64,000 bases of DNA, taken from assembly GCA_021234155.1 (NCBI GenBank), contig JAJEKV010000002.1:17176041-17240040 (forward strand), given 5' to 3'. The position numbers and the translations under genes were made by a program. Every line of letters starts with the position of its first letter. Within the stretch, counting starts at the first letter, position 1. Under the pieces are notes generated by a model. It was not told the DNA's origin. It did not search any database and saw only the letters and a program-made list of their open reading frames with translations. Source of the stretch: Isoetes taiwanensis. Its lineage: Eukaryota > Streptophyta > Lycopodiopsida > Isoetales > Isoetaceae. Below, in pieces: positions 54,161 through 64,000 of this stretch.

Positions 54161-54967
54161 CATGCGTAATTACCGATGATGGGACCACTACGGTGATCTC
54201 TAGGACGTGGTGTAATGTCGTTGTAGACATGACCGCGCTTTTTCTTGGATTAGTTGGAAGGTAGATTAAAAAGTCTACTTCCGTCTCACGAAAGTAGATG
54301 ACCTCGAGAGATAAGAGGCCATTCAGGCATGCATTGATAGGAAAGCACCTCTAGTCAATGCCTACTACAGGAAGGACGCCACCCTTCATGCCAAAGGCAA
54401 CTAAAGTGTAGGCATGAGTGTCATCCTAGGCATTATAGGGCGCTGTCTCCACGGCCACGATGGAAGAAGCATCCTCTTCCTACGCCGGGAGATTAGTCAT
54501 GCATCCATTTAGTTAATTAGATGGGTGGTTACCTTATAACCATAATTCTATTAATAACTAAAATGGTACTAACGTAGTGTCGACCTGCAGGCCAATAGAG
54601 CGCTCCAGAGGGCAAGGAGGTCGAGCTACGAAGACTTGCAACACAATTTTTATTGGAATGTGTTGCAAGGAATGAAGAGTACCTCGAAGGATAATTGTAT
54701 ATGAAATTGTTGAATTTTGATAAACTTAAATGTTGTATTAAGCGAGGCTAATAAGTACCCTACTTTAATGAAGTTATGAATTGATAAGTTATTGGGATAA
54801 TGTAATGTCGTAGTAATGTTTTAAAAAGATTACCTTAGAGTAATTCTAATAATTGTGTAAGTATAATAATAATAAATTGTATGCATCAAGTTGGTTGCAG
54901 GACAAGAAGATCCCAAGGTGGGGAGACCCACGATGCTGCGGACAACATCATTTCAAGGTGGGGAGAA
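54161..54967 (+). other. 3' spacer and polypurine tract of element A
   Basis: Non-coding continuation of element A after the pol stop and the element B insertion. It contains a CGATGATGGGA motif also repeated in element B. Ends with two purine tracts, CCAAGGTGGGGAGA near 54913 and CAAGGTGGGGAGAA at 54954-54967; the second abuts the LTR and is the likely polypurine tract. Confidence 0.75.
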
Positions 54968-56413
54968 TGTGACGTTCCAGCACAGTATACGGTCCCAGGA
55001 CGTATACTGTACTGCCTCGTCACGCGTACACGCCATCCCGATTGACGTATGCACATTTATTCATGTGTACACTTTAGCCCACTTAATTAATATAGGCAAG
55101 TGGGCCACACCCATTTATCCCACATGCCCAAGGGTTGATAGAAACCCTGCCCTAACTTATAGTCTATAAGGCATATGAAACCCTAACTTTCCATTTTCAT
55201 CCACAGCCTTGCAGAGCTCCGTTTTGCTTGCTCCAAGAGCCAATCTCGCCTCCCGAAGTCTGTCTGAGCAGCCTAGCTCATCAGCTTCCCTTTCTAGTTT
55301 CATCTTCAAGCAGTTTTGCAGCATGGATGCGTTCAGAGCAGGAGGAGCAAGCCAGGGATCAGGTATTTTGCCAATTCAATAGTCTAATCCGCCTCCCAGA
55401 CATAGAGTAAGTAGGTTTAACCTATTGAATTGCCCATAGCAGCCATCTAGACCTCTAGATATCAAGCCATAACTAAAGAACCTAACTCTGTGATTTAGAT
55501 TAAATCTTATTCTTTAGTTCTTCTATGATATGTATGTGATGATGATCTCTGTGGAATCATTGTATTGGGAAGGGGGGTAGAGGCCTTAAAAGCCTAGTAG
55601 TTGATGCTCCTAATGCACCATTAAATTCGGCCTGTGTACAAGAGTCACATCTGGTTGTGGGTGGAGGGGCCAGACTGGCTTACAAGAAGGTTCATGTCCT
55701 GGTTCATGATCACATCCCTCTGGTAGTAAAGCCTATCGGGGACTACAGTGCACTAGACCTAATGCTCTGCCACTGCGTGCAGGCTTTGCATGGGTTCGAC
55801 ACTCTTGGGGTGGTGAACACCTTCCATGGAGTTCAAGTCGAGTACGGGCAGTGGCCCTCTAGTCACCTTGAGTCAGCATGCCAACCTCCGGTGGGAGAAA
55901 TCCCTACCTGCCCCATCGGAACTGGGGAGATGCAACCCAAAAGTAGCCCCTTTGGCTACGCATCCGGCGGGCTACAGTCAGGTCCCAAGACTTTTCAACC
56001 TACTCTGCAAAGTGTGCACAGAAGGGGCAGATGGAGTGGACTATCCTAAGCCATGTTCTTATGCCAGCCAAATCCATTTGCCATGAATTCTGTCTGCAAT
56101 GACTTCTGGAGGCCCAAGCCGTCAGTCATCCTTCTTGAGTCTGAGCCTTGGGTAGAATTCAGATATGTGGTGAACCATCCTTCGTGATGGTCATGTGATG
56201 TTGATGTATTTGTACTTACATGTATGTTTACGCTTCCGCAGCTAGGTAGGCCCTGAGGGAGACAGGGTAAAATGACCCCTTCATTCTTCCCACTGGAACT
56301 CGTCAAGGTTGCAGTGATACGTGGAGGGCCTTGTATCAGCATGGAGCTGGTATGGGGGATGAACTCCTGTTTGTATACGGTGAGTGCACCGTATATGAGT
56401 AGGGGACGTCACA
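54968..56413 (+). repeat. Element A 3' LTR
   Basis: 1446 bp, partner of 22686-24233; several blocks are missing relative to it. Ends GGGGACGTCACA. Confidence 0.92.
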
Positions 56414-56466
56414 ATCCCCAAGTGTATAGAAAAAAGGGACATAGGATAGCATAACATTTGGGTGTG

Positions 56467-56796
56467 AAGAACCATTGATATTTATAAAAATGTCGAGGCA
56501 CTATCATTGGCATGATTTTAAGAATTATTGCTATTTATGGAAGGGGTCGAGGCACGATCATTGGGATGATTATTTATTTAGGGAGCGGGCATAGATAATA
56601 TCCTATATGATAAGTCATGTATTCTAATTAAAGGTAAGGAGATGTTTGGATATAAAAGGCAACTGTCTGCTAAAAAAGGCTAAAGTCGTGGAGAGATCTA
56701 TAAATAGAACCTAAAGTTTAGTTAGAGATATCTCCGCAGTCAGAACTCCGATTGAGGCAACTTTTACTTCTTTGGAATCGGCTCGGAGCCTAGTTT
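56467..56796 (+). repeat. Right copy of ~330-bp direct repeat (possible old LTR)
   Basis: Matches 21135-21463, including AAAAGGCTAAAGTC, GAGATATCTCCG and the end GGCTCGGAGCCTAGTTT. Substitutions are more frequent than between the LTRs of A, so the pair is probably older. Confidence 0.55.
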
Positions 56797-58482
56797 CCGA
56801 ATTGCAGCATACAACTCGTAATTCGTCCGTATGAGCGAGTAATGACAAAAAATGTGACAAGGGGTTACATATTACTGTTACAACAACATTACTGATTCAC
56901 AATTGCTTTCTGATCTGTGGCTACTTGGAATAGCGAGATTAGCCCGGAGGGCCAATAAGCTAGATGCCAGAGCTTTGGATTTGCCATAGCACTTGTGCTT
57001 TGCCATAACCCAGTGGATCCGATTGGGTGGTTAATTGTGCTTCTATATTCTTCGTATCTGGAAGACTATCCTTTTTTTTTTTTTAATCTTATTCATCAGT
57101 GGTGATGATGTTGTGAATTCAAGTTGATCTTATTTATCTACTATAAAATATTATTTCAAGATCATATAAGAAGCCCAGAAAGTCAAGAATCATATTGGAA
57201 TTCAACAGCTTGTTTTGCAAACCTTGTGCGCAACAATAAACTATTGAAATATTGCTCTACGAACCTTATGTATACAAACGTAAAAACATGTTAGCACCAA
57301 TTTTACAGACGCAGCCAATAGCAATGTGCGACGTGGCATATTTTCTATCTTGAATGTGAAGAAATTTTATTTTGCCACTCTGCGTTTTTCATCTCGACCT
57401 CGCATCTTTATCCGATGTTCAAACACAACATTTCGAATGTCTACCTATCATTTCAGAGATTTGTAGTGCCACAGAATGAGTACTAACCTATTTTCATGTT
57501 TACGGGAAAGGCCATCTAGGAAGCCGTCATGGGATGTCAACAATGCCCTCCGCCCCACTCGTCTGCACTATTCCATCCTAGCTTACTAGATGTGTATAAC
57601 ATTACTTAATACCCTTATCGAACATAATATATTTACAAGGGTTGAACTCCACAGTTATAACTCCGTGAGCCATTGGCTTAATATTTCTCAACCCTTAACG
57701 CATTGATTCTCTAGTTTACAGGCTAAGATCTAATCTCAACCATTCATCAGAGTGTTGTTACCAGCTAATAACACTTCACCGACTCGCTCATGTATAACAT
57801 CCTAGAGTATTACAGTGAATGCTTATAACATCCTAGAGACATATGTGATAGGATCAGATGAGTTGCCAGAATAGCCCTTCCAGCCATAGCCCCTGCTTTC
57901 GGCCATAGTTCCGGCAAATAGCCTCTGCTTCCAGCCACATGCCCTGCTTTTTGCCAGAAGATTAGTCCAGCCACCTCTTTTCTTCAATCTTTCCTATATC
58001 TGACCCTTTGGGCTTCTTGAATGCAAGCTCAAAACCCCCCTTCCTCCCTTTCTCAGTATTCCTAATCCAGCTCCTGTCTCTGAAACGCCAGCTATGGCAT
58101 CTTCTGGCTTCTGCAAAGCAGTTGGCTTCTTCAAGCGACCTTTTGCAAAGGTTGATTTTCATATCTGGCTGTTTTTCATTCCATGACCTTGCCTCAGGAT
58201 GGCTCCATTTCGGCATCCCTGCTTTCGGCCTTGGCAGAAGAACCCCCGTTAAGCAAACCCTCGAACCAATGCGTTAAGGGCGATAATGCCCTGGCCCTTG
58301 GGCGTTACATGAAAAAGAAATTTGGGGCACACCCTCGCCATTTTGGCCATGGCCACATGACCCTCAATTTTTTTTTAGTAAGGCCCTGAGGCCAGTCCAG
58401 AGTGTTATCTACACCATATTGCTACAATATACAATCTAAAAGCGCGGCCTTTTTTGGCTCCGAATTCGGGGTATTCCGCAGT
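56797..58482. other. No supported gene
   Basis: AT-rich, with a T-run near 57070. CCAGCCATAG/TTCCGGCCATAG-like short repeats lie at 57870-57950. No coding sequence or RNA gene was recognised. Confidence 0.4.
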
Positions 58483-59209
58483 GAAATTCGCTTAAACGAA
58501 TTTCCTGCCGGAAAATTTTTGTCGGCAGGTGAAATTCGCTTAAGCGAATTTCACTGCCCCCTGCCAAGTGCACGTGAGGGCGATGTGTTTCTGATGCTTT
58601 CCTCTGGCAGTTGGAATCCATTGGGCGATCTTCTTATGAGAGTCGGCTATAAAAATACAGGAATCGAACTATTTTTGAGAAAACAGCAACTCTTCTGCAG
58701 AATCCGGCACCTTCTGCTCATAACTTCAATCAGGCTTCAAAAATCGGAGTTCTTTTATCAGATCGGGTTGATTTCTACAGTGGGTCATCATTCCTTCGCC
58801 TGGATGCTGAGGCTGGGCCGGATTTTAAGTTCCCTGGTTTGGGGTACATGCGCTCAAAGCTACGCAAGACCTGCTCTAGTCCTTTCCAGAAACCATGAAA
58901 TCAACAGTAGTGCCTTGCTCTGCAATGAATCAAGATGCTCGGGCTGCTCTGACCCAGACTTGATAGTCCAATTGATGAAAACAATGTCGGATCTTTTTTG
59001 TTTCTACAGATTTTTCAACAAATTGTTAGAAGTGTCAATCGACCTGAAATAGCAGAAAAGCACAGCGAATTAATACACATGCATTGAAATTCGCTTAAGC
59101 GAATTTCAGATTTTTTTTTTAAAAACACCTGCGCAGGCGCTGACAGAATCAGACAGGTGTCAGACAAATTTTCCGGCGACGTCTTCTGAAATTCGTTTAA
59201 GCGAATTTC
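58483..59209. repeat. Cluster of AflII-centred palindromes
   Basis: A 22-bp palindrome with core AAATTCGCTTAAGCGAATTT occurs perfectly at 58531-58552 and 59086-59107. One-mismatch forms are at 58483-58504 and 59188-59209, and a split version lies at about 59248-59275. The first two also form arms of a larger inverted repeat (GCAGTGAAATTCG ... CGAATTTCACTGC) around a CTGCCGG/TCGGCAG hairpin. Confidence 0.85.
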
Positions 59210-59277
59210 ATAAAATTGGGATCTTGAAAGAATATTCCCTTGTGAAATAGCGAATTTGCCAAATTAAGCGAATTTGC

Positions 59278-59470
59278 CCGCGCGATACCGGCCCCATCGC
59301 GGTAAATGTCGGACACTGACATGTTATACCCAGCCTTAGATGGCAAAAAATCGGCTAAGTCCACAAAAACGCCGTGTATTTTTTTTTGGGCGTGGCTATA
59401 ACATGTCAACACTCGGATATACCACGGATATGCCCGTGGGTATAACATGTCAGTGTCCCCGGCCGCGCGA
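59278..59470. repeat. Inverted repeat ~190 bp (foldback/MITE-like)
   Basis: CACTGACATGTTATACCCA at 59314-59332 is inverted as TGGGTATAACATGTCAGTG at 59438-59456. The outer flanks CGCGCGATACCGG and CCGGCCGCGCGAT are also complementary, with small bulges. It lies 135 bp before the ThrRS start codon. Target duplication not resolved. Confidence 0.65.
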
Positions 59471-59604
59471 TAGTCCAATTTCGGGAGAAAAAAAAGGCAC
59501 CGATCTAAAAGGGGATAAAACAATGGACGTTCAGATTTTTTGTGCCTTGATTTTCATCGGAAAATGTCTCTTACCGAATCAGCTGGCAGCTCTGGTGTGG
59601 CACA

Positions 59605-62600
59605 ATGGGGACGTTGTGCTCAGCTAGAGTACAGCGTCTATCCCTGCCAGCAGTTTGGTCTGTTGCGTTTTCTTCTCATCGGCTCCCACCACCGTCTCCT
59701 ACCAGAAGGTATGTTCTTAATTTTGAAATTCGTTAATTCGTTATCAGGTCAATTGCACTAATTTGTGCAGTTACCCGTGGATGACGTGCTTTTGATGCAG
59801 TTGCATTTATGGCAACTCAATGCTCAAGCCGCTTTTATTTTAGAATTCCTGCCTATTTAAGTGCATAAACAGTTGAATACTCTGCCCTGTTTCTGTCCCT
59901 GAAGTTTTGAAGATGAACACCATAAGTATGCCAGCTATATCATATGAGCGGGGTCTTATCCGCCAGGTTTAAATAATTGCGCAACCTAAAGACGTACCAA
60001 TCTATACATACATATCACAGCAGCTACCATATTTTTGTTTCAAAGGTGGCATCATATCGCAGCAATTATCAATAGCATTGTTAGGCATCTTATCATTGGG
60101 GCAATAAGTAACATAGTTGGAAAAGAACTTGGATGTTCATCGTAGCCCATAGCCATATAAACAAACCATGAATATGAGACACTAGAAATGTTCAATATGG
60201 AAAGTACTTCCATTTTATATGCAATGTCTGAACGTACTGGTTATTTGCAGATGGGTACTCTTAAGAAGTTACGAGTCTCATGCTCAAGGGACCAGAATAT
60301 CAACATTCAAACTGTTCCCTGTAAAGGACAACACAATGCACATAAATGGTGTCAAAGTTCGGGTTTATGCATCAGTAGCAGAGACAACTCAATCAGCAGA
60401 TATCGCTATGGACTCAGGGCGAGGCACTGATGAAAAGAAAATTGCCTTGCCCACTAATGAGTCATCCGAGCACCTTCTCCGTGTGCGCCACACGGTATGC
60501 TTGCGAGCATATTCATGTATACGTGTTTAGGATCAAGTAATTTCTTGCAGTTCTTTTTTCTGTTACCTCTAGCATCTGACTTACATTGCACTTTTATTTG
60601 ACATTGTATTTGTAGAGTAAGAAAACAACTACCTTCTTGTCTAAATATTTTTTTGCGGGTAATTTTCTGAGTTCTGCTTTTGGTGGCAGAGTGCACATGT
60701 GATGGCCATGGCAGTTCAGAAGCTTTATCCAGATGCACAAGTCACGATAGGCCCATGGATTGAAAAAGGATTTTATTATGACTTTGACCTAAAGGTGCCA
60801 CTAACAGAAAAGGAGCTGAGAAACATCAAGAAAGAAATGGTAAGTTAAATGGCATTCTCCATTCTTCCAGTTTGTTTCAGCAACATTTCTGATCTTTGTG
60901 AGTTGGTTGATAACACATAAAGAATAAAGGCATGATTCTTAATAATGTTAAGGTATAAAAAATTGGAACATATAAACACCTGCATAGTTCCAAGGTGATC
61001 TAATGAAGATTCTTTTATGGCTTGGCCAACATCAGTTAAATTTGGGTGATGGATTGTTTGGAGTGCAAAAGTATGGAGAGGCTTCAAGGCTATGCCTTTT
61101 CAGTTAAAACCAATGGAGTTCGTCTTGGCATCAAATAGTATTGGATGGATTTTAAAAAGCTTGAAGGAATTATCTTAAACAAAAATCTCCTTGTTAGAAA
61201 ATATCACAAATGGACATAGTCACATGGAGTAATATTTTTATTTGCGCAGCTGCATTGTTTCCTTGATATGTTAGTTTTGATATGGTCTCATAGCTTCTAA
61301 TAAGCAGTGCGCTGATATGCTTAAAGGATCGTATCATAAGCAGAAACCTGCCCCTTAGAAGGGAAGAAGTTTCAAGACAAGAAGCTGAAGCTCGCATCAA
61401 GTCAATCAATGAGCCATATAAGCTTGAGATATTGGAGAGTATCAATTCTGAACCAATCACTATTTATCACATAGGTAAAGCATGCTCTTTCTGGGTTACT
61501 TGTTGAAGCATTAAGCATGTGCACAGATTACTAGTGTGACTTACAGTATTAAGTCTTTCTATTGTTTTTGCATTTGGCACATTGCTGCTGAGTGAAAATA
61601 AAGTATTTAGATTGTCAACTAGATTGTCATTCTTAAGTTCTTGGTAATCATCAAAGGTTGTGATCTAAAAATGACTCATTTGGTGAATCAAAACATTGTG
61701 GGACATTATGTTGGTAACGAATGGTTGATGCACATTTCTTACACTATCATAATTGTTTCTGCTATACAGGTGATGAATGGTGGGATCTTTGTGCTGGGCC
61801 TCATGTTGAACGAACAGGTGAACTTAATCGGAAGGCCATTGAGCTGGAGTCTGTAGCTGGTGCTTACTGGAGAGGGGATGAAAAGCGAGCAATGTTGCAG
61901 AGAATATATGGAACAGCATGGGAAACCGAGGAACAATTGAAGGCATACCAAGTTCAGAAAGAAGAAGCAAAGCGACGTGATCATCGTCGTCTTGGGCAAG
62001 ATCTCGATCTTTTTTCTATTCAGGTGACATTCCTTGGCCCTACATCTCATTGCTTTTCTGAAATAAAGGTAATGGTGAGAAAAGAGTATAGTCACTTTGT
62101 TGTTTAGGTCTTTGACAGAGTCTGATGCTCTGTCTTGCTTAAGGCACCTTAATAGTGATGTCATGGAAGAAAACAATACAAACAGCAAAGCGGTTGTAGC
62201 AGCAGTTCCCCTCCCCTCCCCTCTCAACTCCTCTCCTTCAAATCCTGTCCTAGAAATCTCATACCTCTAGAACATCTTGAAGTTTCAAAGATGCCTCTAA
62301 TTTTGATAATCGGCAAGAAATATAGCAAGTGATAGGATTACTAACATTTTGGGGATCATGTTAGTTGGTTTTGTGTGCTTCTTTTTTTATAACAAACACT
62401 TGTATGAAAGTGAATCTAACAAAGATAATTTGTTTGATTGCGAGAGTGCAGGAAGACGCAGGAGGTGGTTTAGTATTCTGGCATCCAAAAGGTGCATTGG
62501 TCCGACATCTCATAGAGAATTACTGGAAAGAACTTCATTTACAGCGTGGTTATGAATTGCTCTACACTCCACATGTTGCAAAGCTTGATTTATGGAAAAC

Positions 62601-63946
62601 GAGTGGTCATATTGACTTCTACAAGGAAAACATGTTTGATCAGATGGACATTGAGGAAGAGTTATATCAGCTGCGGCCAATGAACTGTCCATTCCATATT
62701 CAAATCTACAAGGACAAACTACGTTCTTATAGAGAGTTGCCAATAAGATATGCCGAGCTTGGGACTGTATATCGTTATGAAAGGTCTGGTGCCTTGCATG
62801 GTTTGTTCCGTGTCAGGGGATTCACGCAGGTCAGAAGTTGCCTTGTATATCCATCCTGCAAAATGCAATTAGGGAAACTAAAACCTATAACAGAACAGGC
62901 AGAGAAAGTATTCTAATCATCTTTTCTGTTGTAGGATGATGCACATATATTTTGCCTCCCTGATCAGATCCGGACAGAAATTAGACGCGTTCTAGATATG
63001 ACAGAAGAAATTCTTTCCCAGTTTGGTTTTAAAAGTTACGAAGTTAATCTTTCAACAAGGCCAGAGAAGTCTGTTGGCTGTGATGAAATCTGGGAAAGAG
63101 CTACTACAGCATTGAGAGAGGCACTTGAAGAAAAAGGTTGGGCATATGCAATTGATGAGGGTGGAGGTGCTTTCTATGGTCCGAAGATAGATTTGAAAAT
63201 TGAGGACGCAATAGGAAGGAAGTGGCAATGCTCTACAATTCAGGTGAAATGATTATTTGAGAACATATAATTTGTAAAAAATCTTCAGCAAAAAGTGCAC
63301 ATCAGTAATGCAATTACTTTGCTATCGCAAACTTTAAAACCAGCAGCTCTTATAATTCTATGTTGCAAATTCTTCGTTTCTGTGTTTACCTTTACCTGCA
63401 TTAGCTGCATTGCAGGTAGATTTCAACCTGCCTCAAAGGTTTAATATTTCTTATGTGGACGCTGCCTCAGAGAAGCATCAACCCATTATGATACATCGGG
63501 CCATATTTGGTTCAGTTGAGCGGTTTTTTGGGATTTTGATTGAAAACTATGCTGGTGATTTTCCCTTGTGGATTGCACCTGTCCATGCACGCTTGTTACC
63601 AGTCACAGATAACGAGGTCTGTTTTTTTATACTCCCCTTTGCTCGAATAATGCAACTGAATTGCAAGTGCAATAATTCTTTGCAGGTTCCATATTGCAAG
63701 GAAGTAGTTGCCAAGTTGCGGGAACATGGTATACGTGCTGAGATCTGTTATGGGGAGCGTCTAGGAAAACTGATTCGAACAGCGGAAGTGCAAAAGATAC
63801 CGTTGATGGCAGTTGTTGGGCCAAAAGAAGTTGAAGCTCATACCCTTACTGTTCGGACAAGACATGGTGGGGAACTGGGAACGCTAACAGTTGAACAAGT
63901 AATGGAAAAAATCCTTAAAACAGTAGCCACAAGAGGTCTACTGTAA
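59605..63946 (+). CDS. Threonyl-tRNA synthetase, organellar (plastid/mitochondrial)
   Basis: Nine exons, 2049 bp, 682 residues: 59605-59708, 60251-60494, 60690-60839, 61327-61474, 61770-62023, 62452-62829, 62935-63243, 63416-63616, 63686-63946. All phases agree and all introns are GT-AG. Exon 1 ([20 protein letters not shown]) is an Arg/Ser-rich presequence and sets the start. The editing domain has HTSAH and CAGPH, the zinc sites of ThrRS editing. The class II core has zinc ligands in MNCPFH, DDAH and IHRA, motif 2 around [20 protein letters not shown], and motif 3 [12 protein letters not shown]. The anticodon domain includes [15 protein letters not shown] and [10 protein letters not shown]. 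No N-terminal TGS domain is recognised, as in organellar forms. The enzyme charges tRNA-Thr for organellar translation. It appears intact. Confidence 0.96.
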
Positions 63947-64000
63947 CACATTGGTAGCGAATGTTCTGGTCATATTCATTACAACCCAAGGTTCGGGTTT

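Larger units (their letters stand above)
22686..56413 (+). mobile_element. Element A: Ty3/gypsy chromovirus encoding a histone H3, with three nested insertions
   Basis: LTRs at 22686-24233 and 54968-56413 start TGTGACGTTCCAGCAC and end GGGGACGTCACA. Flanks ATCCA|LTR and LTR|ATCCC give a 4-bp, or imperfect 5-bp, duplication. Order: LTR, primer site, H3 ORF, ORF2, gag, protease, RT, RNase H, integrase with chromodomain, 3' spacer, polypurine tract, LTR. Later insertions are a LINE (~28786-31085), a copia element (35034-40375) and element B (40955-54160); without them A is about 13 kb. Every coding region carries stops or shifts, so this copy is dead. It shares architecture, LTR termini and LTR blocks with element B, but protein divergence is clear. 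Confidence 0.93.

Noticed and set aside
58402-59052. 216-residue ORF
   Set aside because: Runs through the palindrome cluster, so part of it is translated repeat; no recognisable domain, and probably spans non-coding or old LTR sequence.

Overview
The window is nuclear DNA of a land plant. Two spliced host genes with plastid/mitochondrial-type N-termini flank about 45 kb of nested transposable elements, all the LTR elements have initiator-Met-tRNA primer sites, and introns are GT-AG with AT-rich interiors. Nothing seen fixes the lineage; the HUH-Rep-like element and the style of nesting make me suspect a non-flowering plant, but only weakly.

Layout. 1-1.5 kb: nothing assignable. 1.5-9.06 kb: a DNA transposon with ~39-bp terminal inverted repeats and a TCA duplication, carrying a truncated peptide deformylase fragment and itself split by a 5'-truncated LINE (2567-6851, 16-bp target duplication). 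9.2-12.9 kb: an apparently intact ten-exon DUF1350 (alpha/beta-hydrolase-like) gene. 13.4-15.8 kb: a HUH/Rep-like ('replitron'-type) element between direct repeats. 15.8-22.7 kb: mostly anonymous DNA with a SINE-like tRNA-derived sequence, a diverged tandem duplication and one arm of an old ~330-bp direct-repeat pair. 22.7-56.4 kb: one LTR retrotransposon (element A, + strand) swollen by three later insertions: a LINE with a pentanucleotide tail (~28.8-31.1 kb), a young Ty1/copia element (35.0-40.4 kb) and a second, related LTR element (element B, - strand, 40955-54160). 58.5-59.5 kb: a cluster of perfect or near-perfect palindromes. 59.6-63.9 kb: an intact nine-exon organellar threonyl-tRNA synthetase gene.

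The most interesting content is in A and B. Both are Ty3/gypsy chromoviruses (gag, CCHC knuckle, DTG protease, RT, RNase H, integrase with a C-terminal chromodomain), and both carry, between the primer site and gag, two extra cistrons. The first is a histone H3: an N-terminus that copies the H3 tail (ARTKQT-RK in B, SHTKQTARK in A), a 280-310-residue spacer containing a module shared by both elements, and an H3 histone fold at the C-terminus. In B the ORF is intact (378 aa) and the fold is collinear with canonical H3 residues 48-135 without a gap. The second cistron (ORF2) encodes an unrecognised protein conserved between A and B. Each extra cistron is preceded by its own TATA-like box, pairs of long imperfect palindromes lie in the spacers, and a shared 3' splice-site-like sequence precedes gag in both. 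This looks like a retrotransposon lineage that has domesticated a histone H3 gene and encodes both a chromatin reader (chromodomain) and a potential chromatin substrate (H3 tail).

Coordinates of exons were placed by eye from splice signals and protein similarity; family assignments come from recognised motifs, not from database searches.
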